The notes below the pieces were generated by a model, which was given only the letters and a program-made list of their open reading frames with translations, was not told where the DNA came from and did no database searches. A stretch of 20,329 nt of DNA. Source: a virus. This document shows positions 1 to 6,926 of this stretch, one piece after another. Position 1 is the stretch's first letter. Each line of letters begins with the position of its first letter. The stretch is from positions 1 through 20,329 of IMG/VR virus record IMGVR_UViG_3300044681_000254. The stretch is one strand, 5' to 3'. The position numbers were made by a program, and so were the translations under genes.

Positions 1-837
1 ACCGCGGTCTTCGATAGCAGCGAAGTAGCCCTCACCACCAGTTACGCTTGCGCCAGCACCAGTCAACGTAGAAGTTACGTTTTGGCCGAGCAACAGAATC
101 ATCTCACGCTTGTCCAAGAAACGAGCGCGGGTGTCCATCTCGCCCTTCACGTACCAACGGTAGTCACCGTTGCCTACGTTAATCCAACCGATGTTGGTAG
201 CCTGAGAACCAGTAACCTTGAATACTTCCTTAACAATGTTGTAAGGGTTGGTACGCTTGATTACGTTGCTCTCCAAGTAGCCATCATTCTGGTCAGTACC
301 TTGAGCGAACAAGTTGCCGATAACGGGCAAGTTAGTAACCGTAGCAGCAGCGCTTGCGCTCAAGCCAGTAGAGGCAAGAGTTTGCAAGGTGTAAGCAGCC
401 GTAGCGGTAGAAGCAATCTCACCAGTAGGAGTGATAGCCGTAACAATCATGCGGTCTTGACCGCCAACCAATACAACATCATTCAAACGCAATACTGAAG
501 CAACACCCGTAGCCTTGTTTACCGTCATCGTAGTAGCAGAAGCGGCAGCAGAAGCAGCAGGAGTAACAGTAGCGTACTGGTGCAAACGGGTCTCTTCCCA
601 GTATTGTACCTCATCGGCGGTACCGCTTGCGCGGACGGCGCCTGTAAGGTTTAGGAACCCCGTGAGGCCACCGCTGATTTGCTGGTAGCCATAGGTCTTA
701 ACCAATTGGTCCCGGTTGTCGGGAGCATTGATTTCATCAATAAAGTCGCCAAGCGACGTGTACAACGTCGGGTCTAACCGACGAAATACTGCAGGTTTGT
801 TGTCATTATAGACAGGAGGTGCAGATGAAGTTGCCAT
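1..837 (-). CDS. Major capsid protein (partial, C-terminus off window)
   Basis: The minus strand reads open from an ATG at 837 to the window edge, giving 279 codons with no stop. I call it the major capsid protein mainly by context: it directly follows a scaffold-like gene (14-nt gap) in a packaging and head module that also holds terminase and portal. The protein has no signal peptide, has Ala/Thr/Ser/Val/Gly-rich stretches in the middle (roughly residues 95-165) typical of beta-rich capsid insertions, and then a conserved-looking segment around residues 200-250 with TNIGWINVGNG, YRWYVKGEMDTR and FLDKREMILLLG, which resembles capsid proteins of crAss-like and related Bacteroidota phages as I remember them. 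Upstream is AGAAAAG before the ATG, a weak purine-rich ribosome site. A less likely alternative is another abundant head protein. The C-terminal part of the protein is not visible here. Confidence 0.72.
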   Translation of the reverse strand, partial: MATSSAPPVYNDNKPAVFRRLDPTLYTSLGDFIDEINAPDNRDQLVKTYGYQQISGGLTGFLNLTGAVRASGTADEVQYWEETRLHQYATVTPAASAAASATTMTVNKATGVASVLRLNDVVLVGGQDRMIVTAITPTGEIASTATAAYTLQTLASTGLSASAAATVTNLPVIGNLFAQGTDQNDGYLESNVIKRTNPYNIVKEVFKVTGSQATNIGWINVGNGDYRWYVKGEMDTRARFLDKREMILLLGQNVTSTLTGAGASVTGGEGYFAAIEDRG

Positions 838-851
838 CTTTTCTCAGATTT

Positions 852-1994
852 TTATAGGTTTTTCAAGAACGGTGTGCGCCTTCCAAGAGCATCAAGCACT
901 TGTTCGGCAACCGAATTATCTTTTCGCTGTACGCCAGCCTGAGGGGATGTGGAATCTATGTTAGCCGCCTTCTCAACGATGTTACGTTGCCCATCGCTCA
1001 TACCTTGGCGGTATACACTTTGTAGAATATTAGGAAGGTTATCAGTAACGGTCCTGTGCATATTCCACAAGTCATGGTCCCACTCTCCCCGGTCGTCTAC
1101 GTACCGGTCAAAGAAATCCGACATGTTGCGGTTCTGATTTGAAAGTTCTGCTCGGTAGCCTTCTGGAACTCCATAGTTAAACTCGCGTCCATTTGGTAAA
1201 TCAAAAGAAATTTTCTCCAATTGATTTAAGGAGTTGTAGTTTGAGGAAATCCAGTTGTCATCAAACGGATTTTCAATTTCAGGTTCAACACTTTGTTTCT
1301 GCTCAACGATTGGTAATTGATATTCGCCACGCAAACTATCAATTGCAGCGCGAGCAGTTTGAGCGTCAATTTTTAACTGCAGGTTTCCAAGTCGTATTTC
1401 ATCGTCGTTATACATATCCGGGTTCGTGTGGTACTTGGAGTTGATTAGTAAATCAATCTCGTCGTTACCAAGCGATGGATATTCGCTCGCCATGTGAACA
1501 CGTACCGCTGTGTGGTCATCCATTTCGGATGGGTCCAATGTTTGATAGCGGAACCAGTCTTCTGGTGAGCGTCCTGTTTTAGCGACGAATTCAGATATGA
1601 CTTGAATCCGTGGGTCAATACTTGACGCCTGATTAGAGGAATCTAGCGATGAGTTTCCTGAAGAAAGGTCTGGCATTTCGCCCCCAATGGCTTCTAGAAA
1701 ACTCTCAAAAGAGCCCCCTGGTTGGTTTGTCAAAGAACTTCCGCTTTCCACTGGCGCATAGTATGGTTCGTCAACCGCTTGCGTTTGTGCAGGAGCGAAT
1801 TCCTGTATGTCGTATGCAGCGTCCCATTGCTGGGGTTGCGCTGTTTCTTCGTATTGCGTCGGGGCCTGAGCCTCCTGTTGTGCGGGGGCCTGGGCCTCCT
1901 GTTGTGCCGGCTGCTGGTTTGCCTCCGGCGGCGTATCGGTAACTTGGAAGCCAGCGTCTTTTATCGCTTGCTCCATTTGTCCTTCTACATTCAT
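852..1994 (-). CDS. Probable scaffolding protein (380 aa)
   Basis: This 380-residue acidic, hydrophilic protein sits immediately before the major capsid gene, the classical scaffold position. Residues about 20-80 are rich in Gln, Pro, Glu and Ala, with the phrase QQEAQAP repeated back to back, which suggests a disordered N-terminal arm. The middle (about 125-230) is predicted-helical looking, with SEFVAKTGRSPEDWFRY and MASEYPSLGNDEIDLLINSKY; the latter resembles segments I associate with phage scaffold or capsid-assembly proteins. The C-terminus ends in basic RRTPFLKNL, and basic C-termini often bind the capsid protein. No protease motif was recognised. It starts at an ATG preceded by an A/T-rich leader, and a minus-strand TAGATTTG box lies 27 nt upstream, so scaffold and capsid may form their own transcription unit. 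Function is inferred from position and composition rather than a recognised domain. Confidence 0.6.
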   Translation of the reverse strand: MNVEGQMEQAIKDAGFQVTDTPPEANQQPAQQEAQAPAQQEAQAPTQYEETAQPQQWDAAYDIQEFAPAQTQAVDEPYYAPVESGSSLTNQPGGSFESFLEAIGGEMPDLSSGNSSLDSSNQASSIDPRIQVISEFVAKTGRSPEDWFRYQTLDPSEMDDHTAVRVHMASEYPSLGNDEIDLLINSKYHTNPDMYNDDEIRLGNLQLKIDAQTARAAIDSLRGEYQLPIVEQKQSVEPEIENPFDDNWISSNYNSLNQLEKISFDLPNGREFNYGVPEGYRAELSNQNRNMSDFFDRYVDDRGEWDHDLWNMHRTVTDNLPNILQSVYRQGMSDGQRNIVEKAANIDSTSPQAGVQRKDNSVAEQVLDALGRRTPFLKNL

Positions 1995-2017
1995 TTGAAA
2001 AAAATTTAACAGTTATT

Positions 2018-2049
2018 GTTGCAAATCTAAAATAGAATGTTTAGGTTTG
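2018..2049 (+). promoter_or_regulatory. Bacteroidota-type promoter for the plus-strand exported protein
   Basis: GTTG at 2018-2021 and TAGGTTTG at 2042-2049 are separated by 20 nt. This matches the established Bacteroidota vegetative promoter pattern (TTTG or TTG at -33, 19-21 nt, TAnnTTTG at -7). The implied start is near 2055, leaving a short leader of about 22 nt before the ATG at 2077. This is the clearest promoter in the window and the main sequence clue to the host phylum. Confidence 0.65.
2022..2029 (-). promoter_or_regulatory. Candidate -7 promoter box for scaffold-capsid genes
   Basis: The minus strand reads TAGATTTG, a match to the Bacteroidota -7 element TAnnTTTG, ending 27 nt before the ATG at 1994. 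The expected -33 position (about 2050-2053) reads GTTC on the minus strand, only a partial match to TTTG or TTG. The box lies inside the spacer of the plus-strand promoter, so the two promoters overlap and face away from each other. Confidence 0.4.
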
Positions 2050-2076
2050 GAACCGTGAAACCAAATCCTAATTACA

Positions 2077-2478
2077 ATGAAACACATTTTTGTTTCCGCA
2101 CTGTTGGCCATCGGATTGGCCAGCAATGCCCAAAGCCCGCGCTTTCTACCATCAGAAACGCCAAACATGTCTGACACGCTTCTTGCAAAATTCTTCAATA
2201 CAGAAGAACTTCAAGAAACCATTAAAACCAAAACCACGCATTACCGTTGTGTTCGCCCAAATGAGAGGCACCAGTTTGACGTGGCCGGGGACCCGGAAGT
2301 GTTGAGCATATATCTGCACGCCGATTCTACCGCTGTTAGCAAAACTTCAGTTTCCCACTCGCACGGATGGGATATGATAGTTTTTTACTTTGCAGACAAC
2401 TCCTATTTGTACACCGCATTCAAAATGGTAAATGGAGTTCCTATTTTAGAAGCGGTGCTTGACGCAAAGAGAATGTAA
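2077..2478 (+). CDS. Exported 133-aa protein, moron-like
   Basis: A plus-strand gene set between two minus-strand operons. The N-terminus is a convincing signal peptide: a short MKH start, a hydrophobic core FVSALLAIGLA, then SNAQ followed by S, matching the frequent Bacteroidota cleavage after AQ, near residue 19/20. The mature part of about 114 residues has no recognised family; it contains one Cys (in HYRCVRPNE), a run of Ser/His around SVSHSHGWD and an aromatic beta-like stretch (IVFYFADNSYLYTAF). It has its own promoter (2018-2049) and a hairpin terminator just after the stop, so it can be expressed alone, the usual arrangement of a phage moron. The product should act in the periplasm or at the cell surface; superinfection exclusion or host-envelope change is a reasonable guess but not shown by the sequence. 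Confidence 0.72.
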   Translation: MKHIFVSALLAIGLASNAQSPRFLPSETPNMSDTLLAKFFNTEELQETIKTKTTHYRCVRPNERHQFDVAGDPEVLSIYLHADSTAVSKTSVSHSHGWDMIVFYFADNSYLYTAFKMVNGVPILEAVLDAKRM

Positions 2479-2510
2479 TAAAAAAGGGGGCGATTGCCCC
2501 CTTCTTTTTT
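2479..2510. terminator. Bidirectional intrinsic terminator
   Basis: GGGGGC (2486-2491) pairs with GCCCCC (2496-2501) around a GATT loop. An A-run precedes the stem and a TTCTTTTTT run follows it, so the hairpin is followed by U-rich RNA in both directions. It sits 15 nt past the end of the minus-strand gene at 2526 and directly after the stop of the plus-strand gene at 2478, closing both transcription units. Confidence 0.85.
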
Positions 2511-2525
2511 GCTTTTGGTAATCTA

Positions 2526-3317
2526 TTAACGGAACCGAGCATAGGTCGACAAAGGCGACATATCTGGGTTTTGATACGCATTACCGAAGGCTCGTTGTTG
2601 CAATTCGCTCGCTGCAGAGGGCAGGTAATATCTACTGCGAAGATTCTCGTCGCGAACGCGCGCAAACTCGGTTGGACTTCCCATGCTCTCATACATCTCT
2701 TGGGTAACGCGAGTGCGCTGACCAGTTGCTGGGTCAACCTGGTAAAGGCCCTGTTCAAACACTCCCTCCTCGTCTAGATATTCCCCTAGATTGTTGAACA
2801 TATTTTGCATCACATTTTCCTGTCCTTTGTAACCGTATGACCGAGTCAATTGATGGTCAGGGCCTAGGGTGTTGACAATATGTTTGCGCAAACCGTCAAC
2901 GCTCCAGGATTCTCCCTCGGCAGGCTGATATGAATCCATAGCCGCTTCCATCTGCCGGTAAGGCGCTTGTGAAGACGAGCCCATCTCGTTTAACATCATT
3001 TGAGGGAGCGCTTGAAGCATTACCTTTTCCTTAAATTTTTCGCGGCCCTCTTCGCCGTAATATTCTGGAGTGACCACGCTACCGTACTCGTAATAAGGCA
3101 TGTTGGCAGCAACGTACTCCTGAGAAGTTGGAATCTTTTTTCCGGGAGGGCCTCCAGGACCAACGGGTCCGCCATTCGCATACTTCATCATTCCGCCCTG
3201 GCCGTATTGTTTACCGCCGAGCATCTGTGCAGCCATCTTGCGCTGCGCTGGGTCTTTTAACAGAGCCTTTAGCAAACCTCCGTTTGCGTACATCTGCTTT
3301 AGTTTGTCCTGATTCAT
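2526..3317 (-). CDS. Hypothetical 263-aa protein with YANGG motifs
   Basis: Function not recognised. The N-terminal 65 residues are Gly/Met/Lys-rich, with MYANGGLLK near residue 9 and MKYANGGPVG near residue 44, plus QYGQGG and a GPGGPPGKK stretch. Repeated YANGG or YAxGG motifs occur in virion-associated proteins of marine and Bacteroidota phages, as far as I recall, so a structural or head-tail role is possible. The rest is mixed and acidic, with many Gln, Met and Tyr (for example PYYEYGS and EFARVRDENLRSRYYLP), and shows no membrane segment or signal peptide. It is the last gene before the bidirectional terminator and follows the DUF5872-like gene with a 10-nt gap. A TAAATTTG octamer lies 5 nt before the ATG. 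Confidence 0.6.
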   Translation of the reverse strand: MNQDKLKQMYANGGLLKALLKDPAQRKMAAQMLGGKQYGQGGMMKYANGGPVGPGGPPGKKIPTSQEYVAANMPYYEYGSVVTPEYYGEEGREKFKEKVMLQALPQMMLNEMGSSSQAPYRQMEAAMDSYQPAEGESWSVDGLRKHIVNTLGPDHQLTRSYGYKGQENVMQNMFNNLGEYLDEEGVFEQGLYQVDPATGQRTRVTQEMYESMGSPTEFARVRDENLRSRYYLPSAASELQQRAFGNAYQNPDMSPLSTYARFR

Positions 3318-3327
3318 AGTTACAAAT

Positions 3328-3717
3328 TTACGTACGATATTTTTTAGTTTTGTCCTTGACGCTTTTGGGTTGAGAAACGAACTGCTCGCCCTTTTTCATC
3401 CCTTCACGTTTTGCCCTAGACGTTGCAGCGTACTCTGCAGCGCTTAAGTTCTTTATAGCCTTCTCTGGCAAATATCGTTCACCCGTTTTTAATGACGGCT
3501 TGCCAGATTTAGTTCTCCATTTTTGTTTGGTCCACTTTGATAAGTCGGTTTCCTTTTTGCTGCCGGCGTACGTACCTCCGGCTTTCTTGTAGGCAGACAC
3601 AGCGAGTTGTGCTTTTCTTGCGCTCCATTGACCAGCACGGCCACCCTTCGTTCCAGCCTTCATCCGCGCAACGATTCGCTTCCATAGACCCGGGTTCTTT
3701 TTCGTCGCTGTTGCCAT
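3328..3717 (-). CDS. Small basic protein, DUF5872-like (129 aa)
   Basis: A strongly basic 129-residue protein. Key segments are GGRAGQWSARKAQLA (about residues 25-39), YKKAGGTY (43-50), LSKWTKQKWRTKSGKPS (59-75), ERYLPEKAIKNLSAAEYAAT (80-99) and KKGEQFVSQPK (about 108-118). This pattern is what I know as DUF5872, a family of unknown function shared by phages, algal viruses and some algae; the family name comes from memory and should be confirmed. The conserved Trp-Thr-Lys-Gln and Arg-Tyr-Leu-Pro blocks plus the high Lys/Arg content suggest nucleic-acid binding or packing in the head. It is 3 nt downstream of another small basic gene and 10 nt upstream of the YANGG protein, within one operon. 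Confidence 0.7.
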   Translation of the reverse strand: MATATKKNPGLWKRIVARMKAGTKGGRAGQWSARKAQLAVSAYKKAGGTYAGSKKETDLSKWTKQKWRTKSGKPSLKTGERYLPEKAIKNLSAAEYAATSRAKREGMKKGEQFVSQPKSVKDKTKKYRT

Positions 3718-3720
3718 TGG

Positions 3721-4008
3721 TTACCATTTGACCTTGTCTGCCCAATAGGCTGCGGACATCTTGCCCTTGGCGATGTTCTTTGCGTGGCGGGCTTTGAATG
3801 ATGCGCGCTTCTTTGCGCGGGCCCCCGTGGGATTGCTTTCCGTGACTGTGTCGGCACCTTGTTCTCCAAAGCGAATGACCTTTACTTTGTCGCCAACCTT
3901 TGCGGCAACAATGTGAGATTTCTTTGGATGTGACGGGGTCCTCTTTGGCTTGTTGAAGCCAGAAAGATTAAACCGCTTTAGGATGTTGCCGTACTTCGAA
4001 TCAGCCAT
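3721..4008 (-). CDS. Small basic hypothetical protein (95 aa)
   Basis: A 95-residue Lys/Arg/His-rich protein. Visible segments are NLSGFNKPKRTPSHPKKSH (14-32), VAAKVGDKVKVIRFGEQGA (34-52) and the C-terminal KKRASFKARHAKNIAKGKM with AAYWADKVKW. I recognise the pattern (an IRFGxQG block followed by RxSFxARH and a Trp-containing end) from conserved small proteins of marine phages, where the function is unknown. RASFKARH looks like a DNA- or RNA-contacting helix, and the central block could be a small beta barrel. It lies 18 nt after the PKHD oxygenase and 3 nt before the DUF5872-like gene, so the two basic proteins are probably co-expressed and may work together. A TACATTTG octamer sits 4 nt before its ATG. 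Confidence 0.65.
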   Translation of the reverse strand: MADSKYGNILKRFNLSGFNKPKRTPSHPKKSHIVAAKVGDKVKVIRFGEQGADTVTESNPTGARAKKRASFKARHAKNIAKGKMSAAYWADKVKW

Positions 4009-4026
4009 ACAGCAAATGTAAAAAGC

Positions 4027-4647
4027 CTATTTCAAACTTTTGCCCCCGGCCCACAATACCAACGACTTGCGTATGCCAGAAGTGACGGGCGTTACTCTAT
4101 GCAGTAAATACGACGGGAAGAGAATAATGCTTCCTTTTGTTTTGGTTGGCGTGTCGAGAAATTTTCCCCGCTGAATTTGCAGTTCTCCCCCCTCATAATC
4201 AGTAGGGTCACTCAACTGCACGACGAGCGAAACTTTACGCAGAGCAAGTTCGTCGGGCCCTATGTCTAGGTGCCAATCGTAGAAACCTTTCTCTGTCCCA
4301 TCGTATACTGTGTACTGTATAGAGTCGTTCAATACGGTCAAGTCAAATTGCCACATCTCGTCGTTTGCAATCTCAATGTAGGTCATCAACTTTTCGTAGA
4401 GCCAATAGGTTCTGGCTATTCCGTTTCCAAAATCATCAACAGGAGAAAGCCACTTAATATTTGATTTGCGAATTGCGTGAAGGTCGTCGCCCTTTGCGCC
4501 AGAGGCAATGCCTGCGGAAACAAAAGCAAATGTATTGGCTAGTTCTTCAATGGCTTGAATCTCTTCTTGGCTAAGGGCCTGCTCAAAGTAGTACCAGCCC
4601 GTCATGTCGGGGCGACGGTGCTGATAGAATGTTGGGTTAATATTCAT
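4027..4647 (-). CDS. PKHD-type Fe(II)/2-oxoglutarate oxygenase (206 aa)
   Basis: A double-stranded beta-helix oxygenase using Fe(II) and 2-oxoglutarate. The iron ligands are visible as H126-x-D128 (in YDWHLDIG) and H183 (in LLHRVTPVT), with R193 in GIRKSLVLW as the expected 2-oxoglutarate anchor. The HRVTPVTSGIRKSLV wording is typical of the PKHD or prolyl-4-hydroxylase-alpha-like family, and YEGGELQI (151-158) is the usual strand before the distal His. About 206 residues is a full-length domain. Its ATG overlaps the stop of the 760-aa glycosyltransferase/lysyl-hydroxylase gene (ATGA), so the two are translationally coupled. The substrate is not readable from sequence; the collagen-like fibre is a candidate, but that protein has essentially no Pro in the Y position used by animal prolyl-4-hydroxylase, so free amino acids, other proteins or sugars remain possible. 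Confidence 0.85.
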   Translation of the reverse strand: MNINPTFYQHRRPDMTGWYYFEQALSQEEIQAIEELANTFAFVSAGIASGAKGDDLHAIRKSNIKWLSPVDDFGNGIARTYWLYEKLMTYIEIANDEMWQFDLTVLNDSIQYTVYDGTEKGFYDWHLDIGPDELALRKVSLVVQLSDPTDYEGGELQIQRGKFLDTPTKTKGSIILFPSYLLHRVTPVTSGIRKSLVLWAGGKSLK

Positions 4648-6926
4648 TGCTTAACTCGATTACAAAATGATACTAAAATGTAGCGCTTGCCTTTGGTTAC
4701 GGGTCGTCCCCCATGGCGGTGCGTGATTACAGACGGATGAACAGATATGTGTCCGGTGTGCCCCTTGTGTAGTTTTTGCTGACGCCAAAACCAAGTGCCC
4801 CCGCCTTCGTATCCCTCGTTTAAAGCAAGCACCGTAGAGATAGATGCGCTGTCGTGATGCAAAGACAGATGGCCCTGTACTTCTTCTTCGTACTTAATCA
4901 TGAAGTTCTCGCTCGCCATGTTCGTCCAATCCTTGCCCTCCAGTCCCCACTTGTGAATAGCAACTGGGTATACGAAGTCCTGTAGTACATATTGATAGTA
5001 GGTTTGCAGACCTAACTCATCAATAAGCATATCAGTAGTCGGATAGAATTCATGGCGCTCCCGAGTCCATTTGTTTAGGGCCTCTGCCTCTGCTATAATC
5101 TTCTCACAGAACTCCTCTGTAAATAGGGGGAATGTGAACACGTCCGCGATGGGTTCGTCTACAATAAGGTCAAACTCTTTGAGGCGTGCGGAATACGTAA
5201 CATATTTCTTTACAAAATCTTGGTAGTGCATATCGCACATGCGCTTGGTTCCGATGTCAATTCGGCCCCGGCTATCTATTCCTTCTGGATGTCTCATCTC
5301 TGTTGTTGAATTGTGCTTGTTGCTTGATTGATTAAAGAATGGTGTTTTCACAGCAAGAGCGCGTGTGTCTCTCGTTATGAAGTTTAGGTCTTGGCGTGGA
5401 TGCTCGCAGAAGGTTGCACTAAGGAACTCGTCTACTGGAAAGATGCGCTTATTAAAGTCCTGCTCTATTAGCAGGCGACACCCTTCTTGTGTTAGCATAT
5501 ATGCGTGTGTACAAAAGGTGTAGTCTGGCTCAACTAAGTATTCGGTTACTTCTCGCTTTGGCTGACAAACGTAAGTGTATCCTAAATACATAAGCGTCCA
5601 AGAAAAATCGGTAACTAGTTCGTTTCTATTAATGGGTCGTTTGATGGAAAAATCCTCCTCTAATACAAGTATCCGCTTATAATGATTCTTATACGCATCA
5701 CACCATACTCTCCAATGAGAAAGAGCACACCCGACTTCTCCGGGCAATACATCGCGAGACCACCAACTATTGCTGTGTCCGTCAATCTTCCACCCTTCGT
5801 AAGTCTTGTACCCAAATGGTAACAGCGTTCCTGTGTGCCCGTTGGTTGCATGAAAGATTTGTAATGGCGAATTGAATCCAGACTCCTGGAACCTAGTGCG
5901 AATCTCTTGTTCCTTCTCCGCTGTTGGGTTTAGACATATCACATAGGCCATGTCCGCGTCTCGGTTCATAGAGAAAAGACTCTCCCATTCTTCTGCAACT
6001 TTTGGCCAGTCTCTTGAGGCTAGATATTCATCTACTTTAGACCAGTCGTCAACCTTATTATTGAATCCGTTTACGGTTTCCTTTAGACCCGCGATTTCAT
6101 TGACAATCGGGGTCACTCGGTGGGCTAACATTTCAAGCGCAGTAATGCAGTATGTTTCGTTGTAATGGGTTGGGTAATACCAGTACTGACACTTGGCCAT
6201 AAGCGAATACAAATCCGACACGGAAAGCACACCATGGTATGTGACGTTTTCCATTTTCTCAACACGGGCGAGAAAGGATTTTTTAAAGAACTCTTCTCCA
6301 TACAGCGGAGTTGCTATATGAAGATGGGCTTTTATTGCTCCAGTATCAACGTCATCAAGAACGCGATTTAGTCCGCGTTCCGCATGCGAAGTGTAGATAT
6401 ATGTATTAGGCTCCTTAACAATGAACGGGTCCCGATTAGATAGGTCTATGCCGTTCCCAATAACAGCAACCTTGTGCGCAACCCAGGGGCATCTTTTTTG
6501 AAAGTCTTCCTTGTGCCAATTTGTTAAACAAACAATGCAATCTGTTTGGTCGTATACGCTTTGAATTTCTGCATCAGACATTCGCTGTCCTTCGTGCCAT
6601 GGGTAAGGGTCTTCGTTGTGAAGCCAAAATAGTTTGTTGTAAACGGTGCGGTCTTCAAAGAACTTTGTGTAATGTAGATACGCAACGCCTACTAGTACAT
6701 CTATAACTGCTGGTATCTTTTGCTTTGCATCAAGGGGCACATACTCTACGCTTCCCCCTGGATGAACTTCGTAATACTGCAAGACCTCCCCGTATACGTA
6801 CACCTTGTTTCCCTTCTTCGCCAACTCGCGAGAAAGGTTCATTACGCACTGCTCTGTGCCACCAAGGCCATTGGTCTTTGAATTCCAATGGGTACGAGAA
6901 TAGCCTACGTGAAAGACAATGTTCAT
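4644..6926 (-). CDS. Three-domain GT4-GT25-lysyl hydroxylase, probable collagen-modifying enzyme
   Basis: A 760-residue enzyme with three domains in order. Residues 1 to about 315 form a GT-B glycosyltransferase of the GT4 type: GGTEQ at 22-26 in the N-terminal nucleotide-sugar fold and the E257-x7-E265 signature in NETYCITALE. Residues about 325-530 match GT25: LPGEVGCALSHWRVW (394-408), VLEEDF (421-426) and FPVDEFLSATFCEHP (496-510), close to the PVDEFLPVMF block of animal collagen galactosyltransferases. Residues about 593-757 match the lysyl hydroxylase (PLOD) catalytic domain: TFPLFTEEFCEKI, PTTDM, H690-H691-D692, YEGGG (706-710), T735-H736 and R748 in KRYILVSF. Iron ligands (H690, D692, H736) and the 2-oxoglutarate Arg (R748) are all present. 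It overlaps both neighbours by 4 nt and follows the collagen-like fibre gene, its presumed substrate. The inferred reaction is lysine hydroxylation in X-Lys-Gly, then sugar addition to hydroxylysine; sugar identities are unknown. Confidence 0.88.
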   Translation of the reverse strand: MNIVFHVGYSRTHWNSKTNGLGGTEQCVMNLSRELAKKGNKVYVYGEVLQYYEVHPGGSVEYVPLDAKQKIPAVIDVLVGVAYLHYTKFFEDRTVYNKLFWLHNEDPYPWHEGQRMSDAEIQSVYDQTDCIVCLTNWHKEDFQKRCPWVAHKVAVIGNGIDLSNRDPFIVKEPNTYIYTSHAERGLNRVLDDVDTGAIKAHLHIATPLYGEEFFKKSFLARVEKMENVTYHGVLSVSDLYSLMAKCQYWYYPTHYNETYCITALEMLAHRVTPIVNEIAGLKETVNGFNNKVDDWSKVDEYLASRDWPKVAEEWESLFSMNRDADMAYVICLNPTAEKEQEIRTRFQESGFNSPLQIFHATNGHTGTLLPFGYKTYEGWKIDGHSNSWWSRDVLPGEVGCALSHWRVWCDAYKNHYKRILVLEEDFSIKRPINRNELVTDFSWTLMYLGYTYVCQPKREVTEYLVEPDYTFCTHAYMLTQEGCRLLIEQDFNKRIFPVDEFLSATFCEHPRQDLNFITRDTRALAVKTPFFNQSSNKHNSTTEMRHPEGIDSRGRIDIGTKRMCDMHYQDFVKKYVTYSARLKEFDLIVDEPIADVFTFPLFTEEFCEKIIAEAEALNKWTRERHEFYPTTDMLIDELGLQTYYQYVLQDFVYPVAIHKWGLEGKDWTNMASENFMIKYEEEVQGHLSLHHDSASISTVLALNEGYEGGGTWFWRQQKLHKGHTGHISVHPSVITHRHGGRPVTKGKRYILVSFCNRVKQ

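Noticed and set aside
82-498. 138-codon plus-strand open frame at the window start
   Set aside because: It lies opposite the capsid gene, whose minus-strand frame is open for the whole 837 bases and has the better protein composition and context.
1722-2009. Plus-strand frames opposite the scaffold gene (Arg/Leu/Cys-rich)
   Set aside because: Composition is typical of antisense shadows of a Gln/Pro-rich coding strand; no promoter or start signal.
4027-4647. Naming the PKHD protein a collagen prolyl-4-hydroxylase
   Set aside because: The fibre has virtually no Pro in the Y position, and the 2-oxoglutarate anchor is Arg rather than the Lys of animal collagen prolyl-4-hydroxylases.
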